A stretch of 64,000 bases of DNA from NCBI GenBank assembly GCA_029379225.1, contig JAQYWR010000046.1, forward strand, positions 1 through 64,000, written 5' to 3'. A model generated the notes under the pieces. The model saw only the letters and a program-made list of their open reading frames with translations. It made no database searches and was not told the DNA's origin. Shown here in pieces: positions 46,545 to 56,365 of this stretch (the stretch's first letter is position 1; every line of letters begins with the position of its first letter). This DNA comes from Nostoc sp. S4. GTDB lineage: Bacteria > Cyanobacteriota > Cyanobacteriia > Cyanobacteriales > Nostocaceae. Both the position numbers and the translations under genes were made by a program.

Positions 46545-47324
46545 TTGATTAATAATACATTGTCCTCTTACATCGCTGCTATTCCTTCTATTGAGACCGA
46601 GTTGGATGTATCTGGCACTACACATAGAGATATCGCGCAATTGGAGTCTACACTTTCGTCTTCTCCATCTTTGACTTTATTTACCTCTGCTCGACAAACA
46701 TGGCTAGTATTTGCGGCGGCGGTATTTTTGGTATCAGTGCCCGTATTTATAGAAGCACCAATAGTGCGATCGCTACCAAGTTTGAGTTTAGCGCTGACAG
46801 GATTTTGGGTGTGGCTAAGTTTTAGATTAATGTCACGTCCGGCAACATATCTCTGGGGAGATTTGCTTTTCGGGTTCAGTTGGAGTTGGTTAGCAGGAGC
46901 AATTTACTGGGGTTGGTTACGTTGGGAACCTTTATGGCATCTACCAGTGGAGTCTATCGGTTTACCATTTGCTTGTTGGTGTTTGGCAAGGAATTGGGGA
47001 AAGGTAGGTAACTGGTTTTACTTAGGTTCTTTATTAGGTACAGTTTTAACAGATGTATATTTTTACATCGTAGATTTGATGCCTTATTGGCGACAAATCA
47101 TGATAGCAGAGGCAAATACTACGTCACAAATTTTACAAAATGCTTTAATACGGGTAGAGACACCTTGGGGACAAGCTTGGGCAATAATTCTCGCCTTAGG
47201 GCTGCTAACAGTGGGAATTTTATCTTTAGGACAAACTCAAAGACACTGGTATGCCTTTGGTGGTGCAGTTATAAGCACAATTTTAGTAGACAGCTTATTT
47301 TTGTTAGCTGCGATCGCCGCGTAA
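46545..47324 (+). CDS. DUF3120 integral membrane protein
   Basis: A 259-residue protein with six or seven membrane segments and the DUF3120 pattern (WGDLLFGFSWSWLAGAIYWGWLRWEPLWHLPVE, YLGSLLGTVLTDVYFYIVDLMPYWRQ). The family is cyanobacterial and algal with unknown function. The annotated start is TTG 46545; the ~45 polar residues before the first membrane helix leave room for a later start. Confidence 0.8.
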   Translation: MINNTLSSYIAAIPSIETELDVSGTTHRDIAQLESTLSSSPSLTLFTSARQTWLVFAAAVFLVSVPVFIEAPIVRSLPSLSLALTGFWVWLSFRLMSRPATYLWGDLLFGFSWSWLAGAIYWGWLRWEPLWHLPVESIGLPFACWCLARNWGKVGNWFYLGSLLGTVLTDVYFYIVDLMPYWRQIMIAEANTTSQILQNALIRVETPWGQAWAIILALGLLTVGILSLGQTQRHWYAFGGAVISTILVDSLFLLAAIAA

Positions 47325-47819
47325 AAATAACAAAACTTTTCCCAGACTAATCTACGGCACATTAGTGATGATGCTGTAGATAATTTTTTAGTTAAAAAAT
47401 ATTACAATAGTTACTCACCAGGATACAGCCACCTTTACTAGAATTTACGGTATTAGACATCCTAGAACCTCGTATCCGCCTGGAAGTTAGAATCAGCCAC
47501 CCCGAAAACATTTAGTTTAGCCTGGGAATGATACCGTAATTTATAGATGTAAGGGTGTTGCCACTAGAGCAGGCACTCTTACTACTGGAAAAAATTTTAG
47601 CAAAATTACAGTCAAACCCAGTAACAGTAAATATTGTGGATATTAATACGCTGTATATTAGTTTCTGATGACTGCTGTGTTGACTAAGCTATCAGGCTTT
47701 GTCCTTTGTCCTTCGTCCTTTGTCCTCTAACATAGACGCATTAGCGGCTTCGCGCAGGGTATGACCAATGACTAATGACCACTGACAGCTGATTAGCTTA
47801 AAACTTTTATTTCTGTTTG
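47325..47819. other. spacer before psbU
   Basis: AT-rich 495-bp region with heptamer repeats GTCCTTTGTCCTTCGTCCTT (about 47699-47730) and GACTAATGACC (about 47762-47785). The psbU promoter presumably lies here. No gene is supported. Confidence 0.45.
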
Positions 47820-48269
47820 ATGAAAAGAGGTAAAAAAATCGTGAAAGGATTGATGCGTTTATTAACAGTGTTTAGCTTATTACTTGGTTGTTGGGGATGG
47901 CTGGGAACAACTCAGATAGCCCAAGCTGCTAGTTTCAATAGCTTTGCTTTTCCCCAAGTCCCAGTTCTGGCAATTGAGCGGCAAAATAGGGCAGACAAGA
48001 AGTTAGCAACGGAATTTGGTAAAAAAATTGATTTGAATAATACCAACGTCCGAGCTTTTCAACAGTATCCAGGGCTTTATCCCACCCTTGCGAAGCTGAT
48101 CATCAAAAATGCTCCCTACCAAAGCATAGACGATGTATTAAATATTCAAGGATTGAGCGATCGCCAAAAACAAACCCTGCAAACCAACTTCGATCACTTC
48201 ACCGTCACAGAACCAGAGTCTGCCTTCATCGAGGGAGACGATCGGTTTAACAACGGCATCTACAGATAA
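47820..48269 (+). CDS. psbU: photosystem II extrinsic protein PsbU
   Basis: A 149-residue precursor of the 12-kDa extrinsic protein that stabilises the oxygen-evolving complex on the lumenal face of photosystem II. The N-terminal signal ([17 protein letters not shown]) ends around AQAASF. The mature part has [43 protein letters not shown], the helix-hairpin-helix-like PsbU core. ATG 47820 is used; a TTG immediately before it is less likely. Confidence 0.95.
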   Translation: MKRGKKIVKGLMRLLTVFSLLLGCWGWLGTTQIAQAASFNSFAFPQVPVLAIERQNRADKKLATEFGKKIDLNNTNVRAFQQYPGLYPTLAKLIIKNAPYQSIDDVLNIQGLSDRQKQTLQTNFDHFTVTEPESAFIEGDDRFNNGIYR

Positions 48270-48301
48270 CTGCACATTGCAGCTAATGTAGCAAATGACA
48301 G

Positions 48302-48326
48302 CCCACTCCTGATTCTAGAGAGTGGG
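48302..48326 (+). terminator. psbU terminator hairpin
   Basis: CCCACTC/GAGTGGG, 7-bp stem with an 11-nt loop, 33 bp after the psbU stop and followed by ATATTCTATT. The T tract is weak. Confidence 0.6.
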
Positions 48327-48421
48327 ATATTCTATTAGAGATCGGGGGGATGAGGTAGTATTTATTTTCTTCTTTATCTCCCCCTACTCCCCAAGCCCCC
48401 ATTTCCCCCTCCTCCTTAACT

Positions 48422-50119
48422 TTGCCTCAGATAGATATTCCTAGCCAATTTGATGTTTTAGTAGTCGGCGCTGGTGCTGCTGGACTCTATACAGCGCTGT
48501 GTCTACCAGAGTCCTTGCGAGTCGGGTTGATTACCAAAGAAACTGTGGCTTTGTCCGCTAGTGATTGGGCACAAGGTGGTATTGCCGCAGCAGTTGCCCC
48601 GGAAGATTCTCCAAGGCTGCACATTGAAGATACAATCCGGGCAGGTGCGGGTTTATGCGATCGCGCTGCTGTGGAATTTCTCGCCGAACATGCCCCTAGT
48701 TGCATTCAGTCTTTAGTTAACTTGGGGGTTGCTTTTGACCGTCACGGTCAAGCTTTGGCTTTAACTTTAGAAGCCGCCCATTCTCGCCACCGCGTTCTCC
48801 ACGCCGCCGACACTACAGGACGAGAAGTGACCACCACTCTCACCGCCCAAGTTCTGCGCCGCCAAAATATTCAAGTCATTCAGCAAGCTTTGGCTTTGAG
48901 TTTGTGGATTGAACCCCAAAGCGATCGCACTCAGGGAATTAGCCTGTTTTATCAAGGTAAAATCACATGGATAAGAGCTGGTGCTGTGGTACTAGCAACT
49001 GGTGGCGGCGGTCAGGTATTTGCCCAAACCACCAATCCGGCTGTGAGTACAGGTGATGGCGTAGCGATCGCAGCTCGGGCTGGGGCTATCCTCCGCGATT
49101 TAGAATTTGTCCAATTTCATCCCACTGCCCTCACTAAACCGGGTGCAGATCGCTTTTTGATTAGCGAAGCTGTACGGGGCGAGGGGGCACACCTGATCGA
49201 TAACCAAGGGCGGCGTTTTGCCTTTGACTACCACCCGGCTGGTGAACTCGCGCCTAGAGATATAGTCAGTAGAGCGATTTTTAGTCATTTACAACGTACT
49301 GCCTTGGATCTGGCCACTGCCCATGTGTGGTTAGATATGCGCCCCATTCCCGCCGACAAGATTCGTCACCGCTTTCCTAACATCATCAAAGTTTGTCAGC
49401 ATTGGGGTATTGATGTCTTCAATGAACCAATTCCCGTAGCCCCTGCTGCCCATTACTGGATGGGTGGGATTGTTGCAGATTTAATGAATCGCACTAATAT
49501 TCCCGGTTTATACGCAGTTGGTGAAACTGCCAGTACCGGAGTACATGGAGCAAATCGCCTTGCGAGTAATTCTCTACTAGAATGTATTGTATTCGGTGCC
49601 CAGATGGCTAATATTGAGTTGGCAGACATTGGGCTATCCTTAGAAACACCAGTACTACCATTGCGGAAATTTACAGCTGATGCCAGCGAGTGGCAGACTC
49701 AGCAAGCACAGTTAGAAACACTCAGGGAAAAGTTACCGCGTTTAGTGTGGCAACATGCTGGTATTTGCCGGGAACAATCAGGGTTAGAAACTGCGATCGC
49801 TACTATAGAATCTTGGCAGCAAGATTTGGCTGCCTTACCTTTAACTCAATTTTTGCTAACTTTACATCCAGCAGAACCAGCTAGTTTTGACCTCCCAGAT
49901 GTTGAAGCGCAATTACGACTTTGGGCAGAAACCCGCAATTTATTAGATGTAGCTAATTTAATTCTCAAAAGTGCGGCTTTTAGAACCGAAAGCCGGGGCG
50001 GACACTACCGTTTAGACTATCCTCAACCAGATTCAAATTGGCAAGTCCATACACTTGTACAAACACACCACTGGTGGAAATCTTCAATATTGCTTGAGAT
50101 TTCAGGGACGGCGTTGTAG
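48422..50119 (+). CDS. nadB: L-aspartate oxidase
   Basis: A 565-residue flavoprotein of the first step in NAD synthesis, aspartate to iminoaspartate. FAD-binding VLVVGAGAAGLYTAL lies at the N-terminus; further hallmarks are SASDWAQGGIAAA, LATGGGGQVFAQTTNP, FVQFHPTAL, LISEAVRGEGA, APAAHYWMGGI and GVHGANRLASNSLLE. The start is TTG 48422, in phase with the family start (PQIDIPSQFDVLVV); no better ATG is available. Slightly longer than E. coli NadB at the C-terminus. Confidence 0.94.
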   Translation: MPQIDIPSQFDVLVVGAGAAGLYTALCLPESLRVGLITKETVALSASDWAQGGIAAAVAPEDSPRLHIEDTIRAGAGLCDRAAVEFLAEHAPSCIQSLVNLGVAFDRHGQALALTLEAAHSRHRVLHAADTTGREVTTTLTAQVLRRQNIQVIQQALALSLWIEPQSDRTQGISLFYQGKITWIRAGAVVLATGGGGQVFAQTTNPAVSTGDGVAIAARAGAILRDLEFVQFHPTALTKPGADRFLISEAVRGEGAHLIDNQGRRFAFDYHPAGELAPRDIVSRAIFSHLQRTALDLATAHVWLDMRPIPADKIRHRFPNIIKVCQHWGIDVFNEPIPVAPAAHYWMGGIVADLMNRTNIPGLYAVGETASTGVHGANRLASNSLLECIVFGAQMANIELADIGLSLETPVLPLRKFTADASEWQTQQAQLETLREKLPRLVWQHAGICREQSGLETAIATIESWQQDLAALPLTQFLLTLHPAEPASFDLPDVEAQLRLWAETRNLLDVANLILKSAAFRTESRGGHYRLDYPQPDSNWQVHTLVQTHHWWKSSILLEISGTAL

Positions 50120-50637
50120 TCAAGTCGCTGATGGTCAATCATATTGTATTCGGCTGAATGCGTGCTATCAGAGCTTCACCTCTGACGCAAAAAATTTTTG
50201 TAATAAGTGATTAGCCAAACTCGTAGAGAAGTTGAGGTTCGTTGAGAGCTGACTGTAAATAGTTAACCGTCACCGATGAACAGCCAACACAAAAATATAG
50301 CAGTTTCCAGATAGATTAGGACATAATGACAAGCGTGAATCTCAGGAATAGTAAGGTTTTTACCTCCAGCATAGCTATCTCCTGCCTTCAGCCTCCTGAT
50401 ATATATACTTTTTTAAACGTGGAACAACTTAGCAAACAATAAGTGTGTTTAAACATCTGCCCGCTTCTGTTAGAGATTTGCAAAGGGGTTATGAAAAATC
50501 GAATCTATCGAACTTGCGTGGAGTTAGGAGCCTCCTTGGAGACTTTGAAAACTCCATTAGGAATTATATATTCTCCCTCTGCTCCCCCAATCCCCAGTTT
50601 CTTTTCATCTTACTTGCCGCAAAATCCAAAATTAATC
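50120..50637. other. spacer between nadB and small secreted protein gene
   Basis: No supported gene. Overlapping plus-strand ORFs from 50443-50445 have no recognisable sequence and overlap a better minus-strand ORF. Confidence 0.4.
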
Positions 50638-50880
50638 TTAGCGAGTACCACTACCATGCTGACTGTCAGGACCACCATAATTTGGCGGGATATATGTGTC
50701 TTTTAAATCCTGAGAATTGACTTTGCGAGCAATTAAAGTATTGCTGGCATTAGGGCTAAGACTAGTAGCACTTGCGGTACTGGACACACCTGTATAACCC
50801 AAAATTTTGGGTATTACTATGTAAATACCTATACAAATTATTATAAACTTTATTATTCGTAAGTTAATTTTCATTCTCAT
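50638..50880 (-). CDS. small secreted protein with PPNYGGPDSQHGSGTR tail
   Basis: An 80-residue ORF with a basic N-terminus (MRMKINLRIIK), a hydrophobic export-signal-like segment (FIIICIGIYIVIPKILGY) and the tail TYIPPNYGGPDSQHGSGTR. Cyanobacterial exported proteins often carry a similar P-P-x-x-G-G-P...G-T-R stretch, which makes this more likely than the overlapping plus-strand ORFs. Function unknown. Confidence 0.5.
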   Translation of the reverse strand: MRMKINLRIIKFIIICIGIYIVIPKILGYTGVSSTASATSLSPNASNTLIARKVNSQDLKDTYIPPNYGGPDSQHGSGTR

Positions 50881-51627
50881 CAGTAACTTTACTAGTTTTT
50901 TGCTGGGAAAGTATCATTTTTTTAAATAAGTACATTTACTTAAATGAGCTTAGGATATTCCAAAATTATTAGTTTATGCTCGTAATAGACAAGTAATTGT
51001 GCTATTAGTTCGCAGACCAAAATCAATTCGCTGGTATTAAATAGTCTTAATACTTAAGAAATATTCCTAAACGTCCTATTTATGCATCAGTCTTAAGTTA
51101 GATATCTTGATGAACTACCATGAGCAGTTTGCCTAATTCACTATTTATTAATAATATCTTAATATTTTTAAGTATAAACACCAAGTTCATAAATAACTAA
51201 CCGTAAAAAGATATAAAATAATACTTTAAGTTTTGAATAGTAATTACTTAAATAAAGTAAAGAAATATAAATTAAAAAATCTATAAGTCCTGTGTTTCAA
51301 GCTTTACAGAAGTTACTTAACTATTTATATAGGTAAAATTTTACTTAAGTATAGGAACTTATTTTGAAGTAAAAATACTTACCTAAAAAATTTAGACTTT
51401 TTAATTACTGATATTGACTAATTTCTTTCTTACCTCTTGACTTGGGTTGATTTTTAAAAGACAAAAGCCTTGCCAAGTTTGAATTTTGGCTAAAAATCTA
51501 CCTCTTGGATAATATGCAATGCTTTTACAAAATAGCGCTTTGGATGCCTATTAAGCATAAATTGCCAAAAAAGTGGTAAAAATAATTACCTTATATATAA
51601 AATTTAGGAGGCTTAACTCTTGCTAAA
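50881..51627. other. AT-rich spacer with recurrent ACTTAA words
   Basis: No gene supported. The word ACTTAA/TTAAGT recurs many times (for example near 50938, 51052, 51228, 51246, 51318 and 51345), partly as TACTTAAGTA-like palindromes. Could be binding sites or just base composition. Confidence 0.4.
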
Positions 51628-53826
51628 TTAAGCAAATTCGTAGCGATTTTTACCTGAGCGTTTGGCACGGTACATTGCTGCATCTGCTTGTTTCATCAAA
51701 GTTTCACTGTCTTGACTGTTGTATGGATAGACACTAATACCAATACTGGCAGAGACTCGGATTGCATATCCATCTAAAACAATAGGCGTGGTAATACCGC
51801 TTAAAATTTTTTCGGCGACTTTAGCAGCTACCTCTACATTGGGAATTGCTCGTAAAATCACAGTAAATTCATCGCCACCCAACCGAGAAACTGTATCACT
51901 AGCGCGTAAAGAATTGCTGAGTCGGTCAGCGATAGTCATCAGCAAGCGATCGCCCATCTCATGCCCTAAAGTATCATTAACTTGCTTAAACCCGTCTAAA
52001 TCGAGAAACAGCAGTCCCAGCAACAAGTTATTATGTTGCGCCCAGTGTATTGACTCGTAAAGTTGTTCGGCAAAAAATTTGCGATTGGATAAACCAGTTA
52101 GGGGATCGTGATATGCTAAATAACGCAAATGGTCTTCTTTGAGCTTTAATTCATTGTTAGAGCGAAATAACTCAGCAGCAGTACGCTTGAGTTCTTCCTC
52201 CATCAACTTGCGTTGAGTAATATCTCGGATTACCCCAACTAAAAAGAAATTGCCAGCTGAGTCTTTATGGAGCGATCGCTTAGTGGCAATTAGATGAGTC
52301 TGACCATCTGCATTTGTAAATTCTTCTTCGTTTTCGTGGGGTTGCTGAGTCCGAAAAACCAGCTCATCCTGTTGTCGAAACACATCAGCTTCATGTTTAG
52401 GGAAAAAGTCATAGTCTGACTTTTCAATTAATAACTTATTCGGATAACCGATGAATCGACAATATGCCTCATTTAAAACAATCCATTGATGTTGTTCATT
52501 TTTCACAAAGATTGGATCGGGAATCGTGTTGATTACGTGATGTAAAAACTCCTTAGAGCGTTTCCACTCTTCCTGTATATGGGCGATATGACTCGTCATC
52601 CAGATAGCTGAAATCCCAAAAGTAAACAGCCCAGGAATCAGCGGTATCCACCAACCATATAAAAAAGCTACATAGGCACTGATGGTTAATACAAAGCAAC
52701 AAACGAGGACACTGAGGAAGCTTTTCGTTACATCTTGTATCCGCCATGTCGTGATAGCGCCCGCGTAAGACCAGACAAAAATCCACAAGTATTCCAGTAG
52801 TTCAGCCCAGACTTTGAGTAATGGTCTTCCCTCAAGAGCTGCTGAGATTAACTCACTAATAAAATAAGCTTGTAATTGAATACCAGCCACAGGCTTTGCT
52901 GTACCCATTAAGCTACTGGAATAGGGAATAAATACAAAATCCTGGAGGCTAGGTGCAGTAGAGCCAACAAGTATAATCCGATCTTTAATTAAGTTTTCTT
53001 GGACTTGATCTGCGAGGACATCGCTCATTGATACTTGATGAAAATGGGAAAATTCTACAGATGGATTTTGAGATTTGGGCTTGGGAAAATTGGACAAAAT
53101 TTGGTAGCCTCTGGCATCAGCTCCAACATAAGCACCATCATTAGCTTCAAAACGAGTAAATACCGCTTTACCCAATTGCAAATACTCAGGGTTGCTTTTT
53201 GCTTGGGTAGGAATGATGTCCTCTGATTTTAAATACAATAAAGCTAGCTTCAAGGCAAAACTTTCGTGTACCTTATCCTTAACGTGCCAATACAACAAGC
53301 TGCGACGTACTTTCCCATCAGGGTCATACAGCACGTTGTTAAAACCCACTTGCTCCTTATTGAGTCCTAGTGGAGGTAAAACTGTAAGGTTTTTTTCATT
53401 TGTTAATAGTTCAATACCAATTAAGTTTGGCATTGACTGATAAACATTACGTAATTCCTGATGACCAGGCTCTACTGGCAAGTTTCGGTAGATATCCAAG
53501 CCGATAGCACGTGGTTTGTGGACATTTAATTTTTCCAGTAACTGGGCAATATTCCGATCTGGAATTGGCCAGGAACCTACTTGATCTAAGTAGGCTTCAT
53601 CAATCACAACGATAGTAATACGTTCTTCTGGCGGTTCATTTGGACGTAAGCGAAAAAATTGATCCAAACCTGCCAATTCTAAAGATTGTAATAATCCGAT
53701 AGAGCGCAAAAGTAGGACGCAGACCGCAACGCCAGCAGCAGTCATCATTTCCTTGTGTTCTCGACTAAGCGATTGTTTCAGTCCAATGATTAACTTTACA
53801 AAACACTTGCGTATCTGTTTATTCAT
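51628..53826 (-). CDS. CHASE2-PAS-GGDEF diguanylate cyclase
   Basis: A 732-residue membrane sensor: N-terminal membrane helix (about 29-45), extracytoplasmic CHASE2 domain (about 48-330: ITIVVIDEAYLDQVGSWPIPD, RAIGLDIYRNLP, DRIILVGSTAPSLQD), three membrane helices (about 345-425), PAS domain (about 428-545: INTIPDPIFVKNEQH) and a GGDEF domain. GGDEF lies at 650-654 and the inhibitory RxxD site (Arg641, Asp644) exactly five residues before it, so product-inhibited c-di-GMP synthesis is predicted. Confidence 0.93.
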   Translation of the reverse strand: MNKQIRKCFVKLIIGLKQSLSREHKEMMTAAGVAVCVLLLRSIGLLQSLELAGLDQFFRLRPNEPPEERITIVVIDEAYLDQVGSWPIPDRNIAQLLEKLNVHKPRAIGLDIYRNLPVEPGHQELRNVYQSMPNLIGIELLTNEKNLTVLPPLGLNKEQVGFNNVLYDPDGKVRRSLLYWHVKDKVHESFALKLALLYLKSEDIIPTQAKSNPEYLQLGKAVFTRFEANDGAYVGADARGYQILSNFPKPKSQNPSVEFSHFHQVSMSDVLADQVQENLIKDRIILVGSTAPSLQDFVFIPYSSSLMGTAKPVAGIQLQAYFISELISAALEGRPLLKVWAELLEYLWIFVWSYAGAITTWRIQDVTKSFLSVLVCCFVLTISAYVAFLYGWWIPLIPGLFTFGISAIWMTSHIAHIQEEWKRSKEFLHHVINTIPDPIFVKNEQHQWIVLNEAYCRFIGYPNKLLIEKSDYDFFPKHEADVFRQQDELVFRTQQPHENEEEFTNADGQTHLIATKRSLHKDSAGNFFLVGVIRDITQRKLMEEELKRTAAELFRSNNELKLKEDHLRYLAYHDPLTGLSNRKFFAEQLYESIHWAQHNNLLLGLLFLDLDGFKQVNDTLGHEMGDRLLMTIADRLSNSLRASDTVSRLGGDEFTVILRAIPNVEVAAKVAEKILSGITTPIVLDGYAIRVSASIGISVYPYNSQDSETLMKQADAAMYRAKRSGKNRYEFA

Positions 53827-54384
53827 TAAGCCGCTCCCAAAGCTCTGAAATTCGGCTTGTAACTCCCCTTGTAAAAACTTCCAGAAACATCTAGGGACTG
53901 TTCTTTGCTTCTACACAAATGTTGAGGAAGGTAATTTTGCTCATTGGATTCGCGTTTTTTCACTAATAACGAAAGCATATTGAGAGTAACTTCAACAGAC
54001 ACACTTTGGCGTTTAACGCTGACATAATTACACCCGAAGGCGGCTTCTATGTGCTGCAAAAATAAATTAAAGTACACATTGCATGAGAGCCAGTATACTT
54101 AATCAAGTTCCTTCAGCTTGAGATGTTTGTAGGTGAAAGCCGCAAGAAAGTTGATACAGCGGATTCTAAGTTTTGAACTAGACAAACTTGGTCTTAAAGC
54201 TAGGCATTAAGCCTGTTTTACTTCTCAATACTCAATAAAAAATTAAGTATTGGACAACACATATTATCTATCACTAAACCAATATACCAAAAACAAAAAA
54301 GTCAACCGGAAACGGACTTGCTGTCTTTATCCAGTTAACTATGGAATCTAAAAGTCAAGTCGCCAGAAACAGGCTTCTTAGCAA
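53827..54384. other. spacer upstream of the diguanylate cyclase
   Basis: Contains a poorly supported 83-residue ORF on the minus strand (53826-54077) whose stop overlaps the start of the cyclase gene; its sequence resembles nothing known to me. The rest is AT-rich with no feature seen. Confidence 0.35.
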
Positions 54385-55371
54385 TTACTTAAAATATTTG
54401 AAGTTACGAGGGCCTGTGTAACTAGAAACTTTTGCTAGTTCCTCTAAATTTTGCACTCCGCTATAGCTTTTCCCATTAATAATCCAAGTCGGGAAGCCTT
54501 CAATTTTTGCAGCTTTGCACAGTTCAGGTTGAGCTTTGAGTCCTTCAGGGGCACACTCTACCTTAATATTATTGTTGATTTCTTGATAAGCTTCTTTGCC
54601 AAACAGCATCTTTTGTTCGTGGCAGTGAGGACACCAATAAGCGACGTATTCCTTAGCGCCTATCTTCACCAAATGTTGTGCTAGGGCTATTTCTGCCTCA
54701 CTAGAAGTAGTGGTAATTTCCCACCCACCGATTGCTGGGTTAGGATCTACGTTGGGAGCAAAGGAAATTTTTACAGGTTGTCCAGAAGTTCCAGGTGTGA
54801 CATCTGATTGATTGACGCCAGCATAAATGCCTAAAGTACCAATCAACGTCACCATCCCAACAATAATGCCAGTAAAAAAGATTTGTCCAATATCCTCCCA
54901 AGTACGACCAATAATTGTTAGTACCAAAAGACTAGTGGAGAACAAAGCTGAGCCGATACAGTAAGGACAAAAAGCTTTGATTTGGAATGTCAGTAGGTAG
55001 ATTAAGTAGCCGCTAAATACAGACATAGCCATCGCACCCACCAACAACAGCCACCAAGTCCAATTTTCCAGCTGCTTGCGACTAGTATTGTCCTTTGAGT
55101 TGAATGCCAATGGAGCCAAAGCGAATATCACCATACTGGTGTATGCTAAAAACCCAAACAAAGCTAATGGCTGACCAAAAACTGTTGCCCAAGGACTAGA
55201 AAGCACATCATTACAGCCTTTGACACCAGCCTGTGCCACACAAGCTGCACTGCCTCCGGTTAACTTTTCTACAGTGAGATAACCTGTTGTCAGGGCACCA
55301 CATCCAGCGAGCGCGGCAATCAATGGACGTGACCACTTATGAATCCAAGGAGTAGAACGGCGGCGAATCAT
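54385..55371 (-). CDS. VKOR-thioredoxin fusion, thiol oxidase
   Basis: A 328-residue membrane protein: VKOR domain with loop cysteines Cys44 and Cys53 and active-site CPYC (135-138) across four or five helices, then a thioredoxin-like domain with CPHC (247-250). The fusion, homologous to plant LTO1, forms disulfides in the thylakoid lumen/periplasm, with quinone as electron acceptor. Four redox cysteine pairs, including a C-terminal pair (Cys276, Cys287 region), are intact. Lumenal substrates may include photosystem II proteins. Confidence 0.93.
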   Translation of the reverse strand: MIRRRSTPWIHKWSRPLIAALAGCGALTTGYLTVEKLTGGSAACVAQAGVKGCNDVLSSPWATVFGQPLALFGFLAYTSMVIFALAPLAFNSKDNTSRKQLENWTWWLLLVGAMAMSVFSGYLIYLLTFQIKAFCPYCIGSALFSTSLLVLTIIGRTWEDIGQIFFTGIIVGMVTLIGTLGIYAGVNQSDVTPGTSGQPVKISFAPNVDPNPAIGGWEITTTSSEAEIALAQHLVKIGAKEYVAYWCPHCHEQKMLFGKEAYQEINNNIKVECAPEGLKAQPELCKAAKIEGFPTWIINGKSYSGVQNLEELAKVSSYTGPRNFKYFK

Positions 55372-55516
55372 AAACTGCTATTGGGTACTGGGGATTGGGG
55401 AAGGTGGGGTCCCCTCTGGGGATAAGGGGTAATGGGGATTGGGTACTGGGGATTGGGCATTCAGAAAACTTTTTCTAGTCACTAGTCCCTAGTCCCCATT
55501 CCCTACTCCCCACTCC

Positions 55517-56365
55517 CTAAGAATGTAATTTCACTTGTCCTGCTGACTTGCTTTCACCTTTGGAGTTCCAACTGCGACGCGCAGCTTCCACAAATTGACT
55601 GACACGAATCGGATCGATAGGTTGCTCTATCCGTCCGTGACGTTTCAGAGAACTGGAAACTATGACACCATCTGCTGCCTGCATCAATGTATCAATATTT
55701 TCCCAGTTGGCCCCACTACCGATGAACACTGGCGTGCCAACTGCGGCACCACAAGCTAGTTCCAAATCTTCTAAGTTAGGAGGGCTACCAGTAGCCCAAC
55801 CAGACAAAATCACCCCGTCTGCTAAACCCCTTTCAATGGTGTCTTTCACGGCGACTGTGAGATTTGGAGAACTCAAAGGACGGGCGTGCTTCACTAATAC
55901 ATCGGCCAGGATTTTAACATCGCTGCCTAACTCCCGTCGATAGCGGAGTAATTGATGGGCTTCTCCCTCTATTAATCCCTGATCGGTTGCCATCACCCCT
56001 GTGAGGACGTTAACGCGGATAAATTGTGCCCGGACACAGCTAGCGATCGCCATTGCACTTTTGGCGTCGTTTCGCAACACATTTAACCCCACAGGTAATG
56101 TCACCAAATTCTGTATCCGCTGTACCACAATGGTCATGGCACTCACAACCACTGGATCTACTTGGTTTTTAGTAAAGGGCGCGTCGAAAAAATTCTCTAC
56201 AATCATGCCGTCAACCCCTCCGCTTGCCAAGGCTGCGGCTTCTTGTTCGGCACGGTCAATTACCGCCCTCAAGCTACCTCCCCAACGGGGTGAGGTTGGC
56301 AGTGGTAGCAGGTGAACCACGCCAATAATCGGTGAGCGAGTTTTAAATAGCTGATATAAGTCCAC
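55517..56365 (-). CDS. btpA: BtpA, photosystem I biogenesis protein
   Basis: A 282-residue TIM-barrel-like protein of the BtpA/SgcQ family: IGVVHLLPLPTSPRWGG, GVDGMIVENFFDAPF, LPVGLNVLRNDAKSAMAIA, FIRVNVLTGVMATDQGLIEG, ADGVILSGWATGSPP, and FIGSGANWENI. In Synechocystis BtpA is a thylakoid-associated factor needed to stabilise photosystem I reaction-centre proteins. Same strand as the VKOR gene, but 145 bp of repeats separate them. Confidence 0.93.
   Translation of the reverse strand: MDLYQLFKTRSPIIGVVHLLPLPTSPRWGGSLRAVIDRAEQEAAALASGGVDGMIVENFFDAPFTKNQVDPVVVSAMTIVVQRIQNLVTLPVGLNVLRNDAKSAMAIASCVRAQFIRVNVLTGVMATDQGLIEGEAHQLLRYRRELGSDVKILADVLVKHARPLSSPNLTVAVKDTIERGLADGVILSGWATGSPPNLEDLELACGAAVGTPVFIGSGANWENIDTLMQAADGVIVSSSLKRHGRIEQPIDPIRVSQFVEAARRSWNSKGESKSAGQVKLHS

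Noticed and set aside
50443-50720. Two overlapping plus-strand ORFs of ~90 residues
   Set aside because: They differ only by frame, have no family features, and overlap the more plausible minus-strand secreted-peptide ORF.
53826-54077. 83-residue minus-strand ORF overlapping the start of the diguanylate cyclase
   Set aside because: No recognisable domain, no ribosome site, and typical of chance ORFs. It could be real, but I cannot support it.
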